From positions 1-64,000 of the forward strand of contig NZ_JBQKGJ010000002.1 of NCBI RefSeq assembly GCF_052118845.1: a DNA stretch of 64,000 bases, in the 5' to 3' direction. Made by a program: the position numbers and the translations under genes. Below, piece by piece: positions 1-7,659 of the stretch. Below the pieces are notes generated by a model. That model ran no database searches and had not been told where the DNA came from. It saw nothing but the letters and a program-made list of their open reading frames with translations. Source of the stretch: Bilifractor sp002394235 (GTDB lineage Bacteria > Bacillota > Clostridia > Lachnospirales > Lachnospiraceae). Numbering within the stretch: position 1 is the first letter of the stretch; each line of letters begins with the position of its first letter.

Positions 1-214
<214 letters not shown>

Positions 215-453
215 AAGATTGATTCGTTCAGAATTAACACTTGGCTAATTCATCCCTTTTTACTGTTTTAAAGGATCGTAATCAATTCATGTATCGTTCA
301 TCTGAACGTTACATTCATGAATACTCATCGATCGTTCAAACAAAAATTTTATAAAACTTCATTTGAATTTTCGAGGATGTGTTTTACTGTTCAGTTGTCA
401 ATGTTCATTCTGTGTTACTTCTGTGCTGTCGCTGTATTTCGGCGACAAATGGT

Positions 454-482
454 ACTTTAACACCGTACGGTATAAATGTCAA
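454..482 (-). promoter_or_regulatory. rRNA operon promoter
   Basis: A perfect -35 TTGACA (477-482) and a -10 TAAAGT (454-459) are separated by 17 bp on the minus strand, about 240 nt before the 16S 5' end. The AT-rich segment between (215-447) would be the transcribed leader. It contains a TTGACAACTGAACAG-like stretch (386-401), a sequence style common in Firmicutes rRNA leaders. Position and spacing fit a strong rRNA promoter. Confidence 0.7.
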
Positions 483-842
483 CCATGAATTGTAGATTTT
501 TGAAAAAAAATTTTATCACTGACATTTCCCTTAAATATGCGTTTTTCACCCGGCTTCCCAACATACCGCATCTTATTGTATCTATTGTCTGCGTAATTTG
601 GACATTTGTTGGCATGACCACACCGCAAAGACAAACACACCGGTGAGACTTTTTTCTCAACCGGCGTTACCGGCTTCAATCCTGTTCGTATACAACAGGC
701 CTTACCTGAATAATCGATCTGCTCCCTCGATGTGTCAGCCTCTTCTCGATCCAGCCAGTGAACTACTCCGACTTATAGAAGTCGGAGCTTCCTGTTTAAA
801 CCACTAATTCCAGTCCTTTCAGCCTTCGTTCCAGATTCGCTC
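483..842. other. intergenic region without a credible gene
   Basis: This is the stretch between the rRNA promoter and the end of the ABC permease gene. Short reading frames exist but have no ribosome binding site or recognisable product. The only structured element seen is the hairpin at 758-787, listed separately. Confidence 0.6.
758..787. repeat. hairpin repeat, relative of the perfect palindrome at 5178-5215
   Basis: The 20 bases GTGAACTACTCCGACTTATA at 758-777 open a hairpin with 9-bp arms (766-774 and 779-787) around a 4-nt loop. The same left arm and stem occur in a longer palindrome at 5178-5215. Such short, strong hairpins often mark ends of IS200/IS605-type elements, but no transposase is nearby, so a remnant is only a guess. 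Confidence 0.5.
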
Positions 843-1625
843 TTACTCTAGATTGAGTTTCCTGTCGAGAACGATCCAGGTAACGATACTATAAATTGCA
901 ATTATCACAATACACCCGAGCAAAACGGACACCTCCGCTCCGATCGATCCCATCGCGCGGTATATATTCGGAAGATTACCCGTTACGAAAAGCCCGCTGC
1001 CCAGAATGGCCATTATGATCAATTCCAGAATCTCAAATCCTATATACGTCAGAACCGCACCGATGATTCTGTGATCCGACCATAAATGTCCGATGGATAT
1101 GGCCGCATATATCCGAACGATCGCCGCAACAGTCGAAGCAATCACGATTAGAACTCCCAGCACAATAGTTGCCGTATACGGCGCCGCCGCTTCAAAAACC
1201 TTTGAGACGATGCTGCTGATTTCGATTTTCTCCACTTCCTCAGAAAAAGACGGGATCAGGAAAAACGGAATGACCGATGCAGCTGCCACGATTACGCTGA
1301 ACAGGCTCCAGATAACAGAAGAAATAACCTTCGCCCAGATCAGGCTTCCCGTTCCCGTCGGCAGGGAAAACATCAGATATCCCTCCCGCCCCAGAAGATT
1401 TGTGTAAAAACGCCCTACAGAGAGAATAATCGTAATAAGGAACACGGCCACAATCAAAAGTACGAGTATAATGGTAAGCGCAACAGATCCGGCCGCACCT
1501 TCCGGAGCCGAAAACAGACGGAAATCAATGCCCAGCAGTACCGCAACCACTACGATCGCCAGATAAACCGGAAACAGGATCCTTCCAAAAGCTTTCATTT
1601 CATAACCGATTAACTTGCTCAGCAT
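843..1625 (-). CDS. ABC transporter permease (ABC-2 type)
   Basis: This 260-residue protein is very hydrophobic, with about six predicted membrane spans (around residues 16-34, 47-70, 90-125, 150-175, 190-212 and 233-255). That fits an ABC-2 type permease. It starts inside the last codons of the ATPase gene (7-nt overlap), so the two are translationally coupled. With the upstream GntR-type regulator it forms a compact three-gene operon like the YtrA-regulated transporters of Firmicutes. The substrate cannot be told from sequence; cell-envelope stress or peptide export is typical for such operons. Downstream DNA leads to the rRNA promoter region. Confidence 0.8.
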   Translation of the reverse strand: MLSKLIGYEMKAFGRILFPVYLAIVVVAVLLGIDFRLFSAPEGAAGSVALTIILVLLIVAVFLITIILSVGRFYTNLLGREGYLMFSLPTGTGSLIWAKVISSVIWSLFSVIVAAASVIPFFLIPSFSEEVEKIEISSIVSKVFEAAAPYTATIVLGVLIVIASTVAAIVRIYAAISIGHLWSDHRIIGAVLTYIGFEILELIIMAILGSGLFVTGNLPNIYRAMGSIGAEVSVLLGCIVIIAIYSIVTWIVLDRKLNLE

Positions 1626-2314
1626 GCGAATACCTCCCTGAAATAATCATCGATACTTCTTCCCGTTTCCGCGCGGAGATCATCTGCGTTCCGGTGAAGA
1701 AGGACTTTTCCGTTTTGAAGAAAAATCACCTCATCCAAAATCGATTCAATATCTGTAATCAAATGTGTAGAGAGCAGAACCAATCCGTCCTCGTTATAGT
1801 TTTCCAATATTGTATGAATAATGTAGTCCCTCGCCGCCGGATCCACGCCGGCAAGCGGTTCGTCCAGCAGATATACCTCTGCCTTACGGCTCATGCACAA
1901 AATCAGCTGCACTTTTTCCCGGGTCCCCTTCGACATCTTTTTAAAGTTCAAATTGTAGTCGATTTCCAGCTTATCCATCAGATTTTCAGCCTTAACCCGA
2001 TCAAAATCGTCATAGAAGGCTTCAAAGAAATCCAGCAGTTCTTTTACCTTCATCCAATCCGGAAGAAAATCCCGGTCCGGAAGGTAGGAAACAATTTCCT
2101 TTGTTTCCTTTCCCGGCTGCAATCCGTGAATTAAGAGCTCTCCGGACGTCGGCGTAAGCAGACGCTCAATCAGCTTGATGAGCGTCGTCTTTCCACTTCC
2201 GTTCGGCCCCGCCAGCCCGATGATTCTCTGTTTCTCCAGAGACAGGTTCACTCCATTCAGCGCGACCTTCGCCCCATATTTTTTTACCAGATCCCTGCAT
2301 TCTATTTCTGCCAT
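1619..2314 (-). CDS. ABC transporter ATP-binding protein
   Basis: This 231-residue protein is a cytoplasmic ATPase that would energise the adjacent permease. It has a Walker A motif (GPNGSGKTT, about residues 36-44), a degenerate signature MSKGTREKVQL (about 127-137) in place of LSGGQ, a Walker B with LLDEPLAGVDP (about 149-159), and a switch histidine in STHL. The MSKGT signature is common in YtrB/YhcH-like ATPases. A good ribosome binding site (AAGGAG) precedes the ATG. It lies 45 nt downstream of the regulator and overlaps the permease by 7 nt. Confidence 0.9.
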   Translation of the reverse strand: MAEIECRDLVKKYGAKVALNGVNLSLEKQRIIGLAGPNGSGKTTLIKLIERLLTPTSGELLIHGLQPGKETKEIVSYLPDRDFLPDWMKVKELLDFFEAFYDDFDRVKAENLMDKLEIDYNLNFKKMSKGTREKVQLILCMSRKAEVYLLDEPLAGVDPAARDYIIHTILENYNEDGLVLLSTHLITDIESILDEVIFLQNGKVLLHRNADDLRAETGRSIDDYFREVFAC

Positions 2315-2359
2315 TATTTTTCTCCTTACATCCTTTTCTATGAAAAATAAATATGATTT

Positions 2360-2752
2360 TCATTCACTGCTCTTATTAACATTCTCATCTTCCTGTGGTC
2401 TCCACCGGCTGACTTCAGAAATGATTTCCTCTCTTGTCATACCAAGCCGCGAAAGCTGTGTGAACAATTCCTCCACATACCTCTCACTCAGGCTGCTTCT
2501 TAATTCCTTCATCTTCTCCTCATCCTCCGTCACAAATCTTCCGCTTGTCCGCTGTGTATAAAGCAGCCCTTCCTGCTCCAGCTGCGTCATCGCCCGCTGC
2601 ATCGTATTCGGGTTCACCCCTGCCTGCGCAGCAAGGTCTCTGACCGAAGGCAGCTTGCTTCCCGGCGGAAGCAGTCCGCCAGCAATCCGGGTTTTTATTC
2701 CTTCCATAATCTGAAGATAAATCGGAATACCGTTCTTAAATTCCCATGCCAT
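2360..2752 (-). CDS. GntR-family transcriptional regulator (YtrA subfamily)
   Basis: The 130-residue protein has the GntR winged helix-turn-helix (GSKLPSVRDLAAQAGVNPNT, about residues 34-53) and only a short C-terminal tail. That shape defines the YtrA subfamily, whose members usually repress their own ABC transporter operon. I place the start at 2752 (MAWEFKNG) because GGGAGGTGG lies 8 nt upstream; an in-frame start at 2782 has no such site. It is the first gene of the operon with the ABC ATPase and permease. A promoter with an adjoining inverted repeat at 2801-2854 is a likely autoregulatory target. Confidence 0.88.
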   Translation of the reverse strand: MAWEFKNGIPIYLQIMEGIKTRIAGGLLPPGSKLPSVRDLAAQAGVNPNTMQRAMTQLEQEGLLYTQRTSGRFVTEDEEKMKELRSSLSERYVEELFTQLSRLGMTREEIISEVSRWRPQEDENVNKSSE

Positions 2753-2800
2753 CTGTATAACCACCTCCCTACGGGCTTGCAATCATCTCTTTCGCATGTC

Positions 2801-2854
2801 TGTATTAGTTTCTTAGTACACTAGAACAATATCACGAGTTCTTATCTGTGTCAA
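2801..2854 (-). promoter_or_regulatory. promoter and probable operator of the GntR-ABC operon
   Basis: TTGACA (2849-2854) and TATTGT (2826-2831) are 17 bp apart. Just downstream of the -10 is the imperfect inverted repeat TGTATTAG-N4-TTAGTACA (2801-2820, 6 of 8 positions paired). YtrA-type regulators bind dyads containing TGTA/TACA at this place, so an operator is likely by analogy. Confidence 0.65.
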
Positions 2855-2974
2855 TAGATTAATACAATATGACAAAAAATAATTTCAACATGATTCTACA
2901 TGCAGACAAACATTCATTTTTGTTCTTTGTAAGAAGCAGTACACATCTGAAGATTCCGCGGTATTTTCCATCAT

Positions 2975-4877
2975 ATCGAGTAGGAGAAAGTCTCCAGTGG
3001 AGACTTTCGTCCTCTCACACCACCGTGCGTACCGTTCGGTACACGGCGGTTCATAAGTTTTCAGCTACTTTCAAATACTGGGAGAGCATGGACGGATAGC
3101 CCAGCTTTTCCAGTATTTTATTTGTCAGCACAGAGCGGAGCATTTGTGCCGCCCGCCATGTGCCTTTACGACAGTTTGCCAGTTCATGTACACGCCATTC
3201 CTCTAAGTGCAATGCCCTGAAAATCCGGTAGCGGGTTCTCACCCGCTTCCACTGTTTCCAGTACACCGCCCGGATTCTTCTGCGAAGCCACTCATCTGTC
3301 TTTGCCATCAGTGCCCGCATATCCGCATATCGGAAGTAATTCATCCAGCCGCGGACATAGTCCCGCAGCTTCTGTTCCCTCTCCGGATTGCACCACCGAT
3401 TGCCTCTGCACGTCAGTTCTCTGAGTTTTTTCTGCATTTTGGCTTTCGACCTCGGGTGTAATCTGAGCCTGCATTTCCCTTTGAATCGGTAAAACCCATA
3501 GCCCAGATATTTCACCCTGCTGATGTGTGCCACTGTCGTCTTCTGGAGATTGACTTTCAGAAATAGTTTCCCTGTGATGAATGGGACGATATTTCCCAGC
3601 GTGCGTTCCGCGCTTTTCCGGGATTTGCAGAAGATCATGCAGTCATCCGCGTATCTGACAAACTTGTGCCCGCGGCGTTCCAGTTCTTTATCCAGCTCGT
3701 TTAGCATTACATTTCCGAGTAATGGACTCAGAGGTCCGCCCTGAGGCACACCTTCTTCTGTTGCGTGAAAGCCGCCGTCTTCCATGACCCCGGCATTCAG
3801 GTATTTGTGTATCAGCGATATGACACGTCCGTCCCTGACTGTCCGCGACAGCACCTCTATGAGTCTGCTGTGGTTCACGGTATCAAAGTATGACGCTAAA
3901 TCCATACTCACTACATACACATAGCCTTCGTCCGCCAGACTGAGGCACTTCCTCAGGGCGTCATGACATCCTCTTCCCGGCCGAAACCCGAAGCTGTTGT
4001 CCGAGAACTGCTTCTCGTATATTGGCATGAGCTCCTGCGCAATCGCCTGCTGGATCACACGATCCACCACCGTCGGTATTCCAAGTTTCCTGACTTTGCC
4101 TTTCTCCTCCTTGGGGATCTCTACCCTGCGGACTGGGTTGGGCTTGTATTTCCCCTCCCGCAGCTGCCGGATAAGTGCGCTCTGGTTCTCTCTCAGGTAG
4201 GGCAGAAGTTCATCCACCTGCATTCCATCAATCCCGCCTTTGCCCTTGTTCTTCTTCACCTTCAGGTACGCCTTATTCAGGTTGTCTGCGCGAAGAATGA
4301 TTTCCAGCAGGTTGTCCGGTTGAAAGTATCTGCTGATGCTGTCGTCATCCGCAATCCTCCGATAGTCCGGCACTCCTGTTTCCTTTCCCTGTTCTGCAGG
4401 TATCACACGCAGGTAGTCTTCGATATGAAGTTGTCTGCCGTTAAGTCTGTCCTCGGTTGCCAAGATTTGCTGCATCTCCTTATGTGGAGCCCTTTCCGGT
4501 TTACGTACGTTTGCCGGTCTTGTATTACGGCTCCTGCTGACTTCTCACGGTAAACCTTATTTCGACCGTATCCGCGAGTATTATGTCGCATTGGATACGT
4601 CCGTGAGACCTCCCCGGGTACTCACACGTTCTTTCCCACTTATGACTGTCCCATATACTGCTGGCGCTCCGTGCAGTTATTGGACTTTGACTTGCTTGGC
4701 AGTCTCATCCGCGCTTCACAGCCTGATGGGCTTCCTGTTCGTCAGCCCAGTGGTTTGCTTACAGCTTCCTTCAGATTCCATCTCGCGGTGGACACCCTTG
4801 CTGTTCGGCTATCCCCTTCCCACTGCCGGGCGGGGTCGGGACTTTCACCCTTTGGAACGTGCGCCCGCCGGGCGCAC
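2975..4877 (-). mobile_element. group II intron (probably class IIC-like), about 1.9 kb
   Basis: The 5' end reads GTGCGCCCGGCGGGCGCAC on the minus strand from 4877, a typical group II GUGYG start, followed by the AAGGGTGAAAGTCCC block. The 3' end holds a domain V hairpin (about 3012-3046: ACCGCCGTGTACC, loop GAAC, GGTACGCACGGTGGT) and a domain VI hairpin (about 2980-3010). The 3' boundary near 2975 (ending CTCGAT) is approximate. The intron encodes the reverse transcriptase at 3051-4475. The 5' exon ends in a stem-loop belonging to the 95-bp repeat, which suits class IIC introns because these insert behind terminator-like hairpins. Confidence 0.88.
3051..4475 (-). CDS. ltrA: group II intron reverse transcriptase/maturase
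   Basis: This 474-residue protein is the intron-encoded protein that helps splicing and copies the intron RNA into DNA. The reverse transcriptase domain spans about residues 55-320, with the RIPKEEKGKVRKLGIPT-like RT2 region, the GFRPGRGCHDAL block, EGVPQGGPLSPLL, and the catalytic YADD motif near residue 276. A maturase (domain X/GIIM) region follows at about 355-440. No HNH endonuclease domain is present, as is usual for class C. The protein seems complete and undamaged. AAGGAG directly abuts the chosen ATG, so the true start could lie slightly elsewhere. Confidence 0.93.
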   Translation of the reverse strand: MQQILATEDRLNGRQLHIEDYLRVIPAEQGKETGVPDYRRIADDDSISRYFQPDNLLEIILRADNLNKAYLKVKKNKGKGGIDGMQVDELLPYLRENQSALIRQLREGKYKPNPVRRVEIPKEEKGKVRKLGIPTVVDRVIQQAIAQELMPIYEKQFSDNSFGFRPGRGCHDALRKCLSLADEGYVYVVSMDLASYFDTVNHSRLIEVLSRTVRDGRVISLIHKYLNAGVMEDGGFHATEEGVPQGGPLSPLLGNVMLNELDKELERRGHKFVRYADDCMIFCKSRKSAERTLGNIVPFITGKLFLKVNLQKTTVAHISRVKYLGYGFYRFKGKCRLRLHPRSKAKMQKKLRELTCRGNRWCNPEREQKLRDYVRGWMNYFRYADMRALMAKTDEWLRRRIRAVYWKQWKRVRTRYRIFRALHLEEWRVHELANCRKGTWRAAQMLRSVLTNKILEKLGYPSMLSQYLKVAENL

Positions 4878-4878
4878 C

Positions 4879-4973
4879 AACGAGATAAAACACGCTGCGC
4901 GAGTTTTATCTCGTTATCGCGACGCTCGCCGCACACGAATACTTCGCATTCGGCTGCGGCTCACTGTTCGCGT
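4879..4973 (-). repeat. 95-bp terminator-linked repeat, copy A
   Basis: This is one of five full-length copies of a 95-bp repeat. Read on the minus strand it starts ACGCGAACAGTGAGCC right after a terminator T-tract, forms a nested hairpin (GCCGCA/TGCGGC with inner CGAAT/ATTCG), and ends in a second hairpin with 11-bp arms (CGAGATAAAAC/GTTTTATCTCG). Copy A has TAACGAG where most copies have TAGCGAG. The group II intron begins 1 nt beyond its 3' end. Confidence 0.92.
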
Positions 4974-5158
4974 AAAAAAAGACCTCTGCAGTATCCGCCT
5001 GAGGTCTCCTGAATCAAATGCTTTCTATTCTCTTTTACTTTTTCCTTTCCACTTACTGCGGTTGCGCAAAACGAAACTACAAACAGAAGCACGATGCTGC
5101 TTTTCCCAAAGAAAAATGCAATCACGTACAATAAACCTGTGGCAAGCTGCGTCATCAT
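4961..5158 (-). pseudogene. possible remnant: short hydrophobic reading frame
   Basis: A 65-residue frame begins with a hydrophobic segment (about residues 5-33, rich in Leu, Phe and Val) and then turns basic. It has no ribosome binding site, runs through the terminator at 4974-5007 and ends inside the 95-bp repeat. It may be the decayed N-terminus of a membrane protein or chance. Apart from this frame, the terminator and the repeats, the gap 4879-5226 shows nothing recognisable. Confidence 0.2.
4974..5007 (-). terminator. Rho-independent terminator before repeat copy A
   Basis: On the minus strand, GAGACCTC...GAGGTC forms a stem (5001-5007 with 4981-4986) followed by seven T. The repeat copy starts at the next base. 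It probably ends transcription from the acetyltransferase gene or from a decayed gene just upstream. Confidence 0.75.
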
Positions 5159-5177
5159 CAGTGCTCTGTGGCCGGAC

Positions 5178-5215
5178 GTGAACTACTCCGACTTCTATAA
5201 GTCGGAGTAGTTCAC
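5178..5215. repeat. perfect palindrome, 17-bp arms with 4-nt loop
   Basis: Arms 5178-5194 and 5199-5215 (GTGAACTACTCCGACTT and its exact complement) flank the loop CTAT. A shorter relative lies at 758-787. It begins 11 nt downstream of the acetyltransferase stop codon. It has no T-tract on either strand, so it is not a typical terminator. Confidence 0.85.
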
Positions 5216-5226
5216 CCGGAGAATTC

Positions 5227-5796
5227 TCAGGTAATACTTTTGAGCATGCGGGCAGGTACGCCCCCAACAACCGTGTTTTCAGGTACATCACGCACTACAA
5301 CCGCACCCGCTGCGACAACAGAATTATCTCCAATGGTTACTCCCCTGGTAATCACTGCATTTGCACCAATCCAGACTCTTTTTCCAATATGGATAGGTGC
5401 GGGATGCATCTGATGTCTTTTTTCCGGGTTGAAATCATGGTCCAGTGTTGCAAGCACAACTCCTGGCCCGATCAGGGCATCATCGTCAATAAAAATTCCG
5501 CCCTGATCCTGAAATTTACAATCAGAATTGATGAAGACGTTTTTTCCTACTGTAATATTCTTTCCAAAATCCGTATAAAAAGGAGGAAACAGCCCAAATC
5601 CCTCTCCTACCGGTTTTCCGATAATTTTGGAGAAGAGCTCCGCGATTTCTTCCGGCTCATGAAAACTGGTATTTAATTCCATGGTCAGCTTCTGGGATTC
5701 GCGGCTATAGTAACGCATAGTCTCTATAGCCTCCTGATTTTCGCCAATGGTATCGCTGGTTTTAAAGTACTCAATAAGCTTGCTTAGTCCCATCAA
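5227..5796 (-). CDS. maltose/galactoside O-acetyltransferase family protein
   Basis: The 189-residue protein is a left-handed beta-helix acetyltransferase that would move acetyl from acetyl-CoA onto a sugar hydroxyl. An N-terminal helical Mac domain (about residues 15-65) precedes hexapeptide repeats. The catalytic histidine region LATLDHDFNPEKRH and the C-terminal VVGGVPARMLKSI block are intact. Length matches the family (about 185-200). The start codon is either TTG at 5796 or ATG at 5793, both behind AAGGAG. It overlaps the end of the diguanylate cyclase gene by 26 nt, so the two are probably cotranscribed. The natural acceptor is unknown. Confidence 0.88.
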   Translation of the reverse strand: MMGLSKLIEYFKTSDTIGENQEAIETMRYYSRESQKLTMELNTSFHEPEEIAELFSKIIGKPVGEGFGLFPPFYTDFGKNITVGKNVFINSDCKFQDQGGIFIDDDALIGPGVVLATLDHDFNPEKRHQMHPAPIHIGKRVWIGANAVITRGVTIGDNSVVAAGAVVVRDVPENTVVGGVPARMLKSIT

Positions 5797-7168
5797 TATT
5801 CTCTATCTCCTTCATTCTGTGATACTTCTGCTTCTCCCGATACATCCACTGATCCGCAATTGACCTGAGCTTCTCCGGATCGTTTCCATCCCTGGAAGAA
5901 AGCGCATATCCCGCACTAATACTGACATAAATCAGATGACTCCCCACAACAACCGGCTCCTCAAAAAAGGCTTTGATGCCCCGAATGATGTCCCGATATC
6001 CGTCCTCCGTAAAATCATCTGTTACAAGAACAGCAAATTCATCCCCGCCAAGCCGATAAGCTGCATATGGCACCGACGCAGAAAGCCTCTTAGCCACCTC
6101 CACCAGAACATCATTACCGGTCTGGTGGCCATATTGATCATTGATCTTCTTGAAGCAGTTGAGATCGATATAAATAATTCCGAATCCGCATCCGTCCGAA
6201 GCTGCCTTTGCGGCAGCGGCAGCGGCATCTGTGCCGAACCTTCGTCCGTTTAACAACATGGTAAGACTGTCATGCTCTGACATCGACACAAGCTTCTTCC
6301 GATCCTCCGAAATCATCAGCACCAGATATACCAGCACCGTGATCAGAACACAGATTACCGTGCCGAAATAATAGTAATTTTTCAAGGAATCGGTAACCTG
6401 CCAGCCTTTTTTCGGCGTCACATCCAGTCGCCAGGTGCAGCCACCATTTACAAAGGAAACCGTCTCAGGCTTCACCAGGTATCTTTTTGAAGAATTCACC
6501 AGATGATATTTTGTTTCCAGCGGATTTGTCTTATACAGGTGGTAATCATATCCGAAGGAACTCAGGGAATTCAGCGCTGCCTGAAATGCCTTGGAAACAC
6601 GGATAATCGCAATGGTAAAGCCCCAGAAGTGCTTCTTCCCGTCCTGCCCGTACAGATAAACAGGATTCCGCACCACGATACATGAATCGCCCTGCTTCAT
6701 CTCTATCGGCCCCTGAACCACAATTGCGCCAGATGTTTTGGAATACTCACATATTTCCTTTGTTTCCTTATCCTGGAAAAGATCTTTCTTATCCGAGTAT
6801 CCGGCATCCTCAGGATATGTCTCCTTGACGATTCCATCCGGAGCCAGCTGCAGGCAAGCCACTTCATTACGGCCGTACAGCATATTCCTGGAGATCATGG
6901 TAAAATTCCGGATTTCTCCACTGTTGCTGTCCTGCAGCAGTAATTTCAGCGTCTGCGTGATATCCTTGCACTGATCAATGTCTGCGTTAAGCTCGCTTAT
7001 CCGTGCCTGCTCGCTCAGACGACACATCTCTCTCATCTGTGCTGCGGATTTTCTGCGTACCGCCCCGATAAAGAGCCATAATGTAGCTGCACATAGCAAA
7101 AAAACGATACCGGTAATGATCCACCTTTTGCGGAGTGCGCTCCCCTTCATCTTTGTCTTTTTGTCCAA
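5771..7168 (-). CDS. membrane diguanylate cyclase with extracellular CHASE-type sensor
   Basis: This 465-residue protein would make cyclic di-GMP from two GTP in response to an outside signal. Starting at a TTG (7168), which has AAGGAG six bases upstream, it has a transmembrane helix (about residues 15-32), a CHASE-like periplasmic region (about 45-265), a second helix (about 270-290) and a GGDEF domain (about 305-450). The active motif RLGGDEF is intact. The RxxD inhibitory site expected five residues before GGDEF is missing (SVPY there), so product feedback is probably absent. Later in-frame ATGs (e.g. 7150) lack a ribosome site. The acetyltransferase gene overlaps its 3' end. Confidence 0.88.
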   Translation of the reverse strand: MDKKTKMKGSALRKRWIITGIVFLLCAATLWLFIGAVRRKSAAQMREMCRLSEQARISELNADIDQCKDITQTLKLLLQDSNSGEIRNFTMISRNMLYGRNEVACLQLAPDGIVKETYPEDAGYSDKKDLFQDKETKEICEYSKTSGAIVVQGPIEMKQGDSCIVVRNPVYLYGQDGKKHFWGFTIAIIRVSKAFQAALNSLSSFGYDYHLYKTNPLETKYHLVNSSKRYLVKPETVSFVNGGCTWRLDVTPKKGWQVTDSLKNYYYFGTVICVLITVLVYLVLMISEDRKKLVSMSEHDSLTMLLNGRRFGTDAAAAAAKAASDGCGFGIIYIDLNCFKKINDQYGHQTGNDVLVEVAKRLSASVPYAAYRLGGDEFAVLVTDDFTEDGYRDIIRGIKAFFEEPVVVGSHLIYVSISAGYALSSRDGNDPEKLRSIADQWMYREKQKYHRMKEIENIDGTKQAY

Positions 7169-7345
7169 AATTTTCTCCTTCTGCGCAAATATATTAGTAT
7201 ATAGTAACATATTTTGTCGCAGAAAGCACGAATTAGAGAAAAAACAGCGTGTAATTTTCAGATACGACATCATCCTCTGTAAAACGCCATCTAAAGCCTC
7301 TTTTTCAGGCCCATTTTCGCGGCTTTTCGGGCATTTCAGGGCACG

Positions 7346-7375
7346 AAAAAACCGCCTGATGAAATCAGACGGTTT
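7346..7375 (-). terminator. Rho-independent terminator of tRNA-Leu
   Basis: AAACCGTCTGATTTCATCAG with the complementary GGCGGTTT arm forms a hairpin on the minus strand, followed by a run of T. It lies 5 nt beyond the 3' end of tRNA-Leu. Confidence 0.8.
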
Positions 7376-7380
7376 CGGTC

Positions 7381-7464
7381 TGCGGAAGATGGGACTTGAA
7401 CCCACACGGTATTGCTACCACAAGATCCTTAGTCTTGCTCGTCTGCCAGTTCCGACACTTCCGC
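7381..7464 (-). tRNA. tRNA-Leu (anticodon AAG)
   Basis: The minus strand folds as a class II tRNA: a 7-bp acceptor stem (GCGGAAG/CTTCCGC), discriminator A, a D-arm with GGCAGAC, an anticodon stem CAAGA/TCTTG with loop CTAAGGA, a long variable arm and a T-arm with GGTTCAAGTCC. The anticodon is therefore AAG, reading CUU and, if A34 is deaminated to inosine, other CUN codons. CCA is not encoded. In bacteria A34 is normally confined to tRNA-Arg(ACG), though tRNA-Leu(AAG) is known in some Firmicutes. Confidence 0.93.
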
Positions 7465-7511
7465 ATCTATTCATTTTGCTGTCGCCGTTGTTCTCGCCGA
7501 CAACGAATATT

Positions 7512-7540
7512 ATAATAGCACCTGTACCCGGATTCGTCAA
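7512..7540 (-). promoter_or_regulatory. promoter of tRNA-Leu
   Basis: TTGACG (7535-7540) and TATTAT (7512-7517) are 17 bp apart, placing the start about 40 nt before the mature tRNA 5' end. Confidence 0.7.
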
Positions 7541-7659
7541 CAGTTTTCTTGAAATTTATGAGAAAAAATTTTAGTTTTTTCTCGCGCCCGCCATCTGACC
7601 TTCTCAGCATAACAGCGGTCCGGCGAGAAACGCTGCCGCCTCACCGATTAATCAACAGT

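Noticed and set aside
457..807. Small open frames upstream of the 16S gene
   Set aside because: They overlap the rRNA promoter and leader, or the 758 hairpin, and show no coding features.
7169..7405. Longer N-terminus of the diguanylate cyclase up to 7405
   Set aside because: It would cross the tRNA-Leu gene and its terminator; the TTG at 7168 has a proper ribosome site and places the membrane helix at the start.
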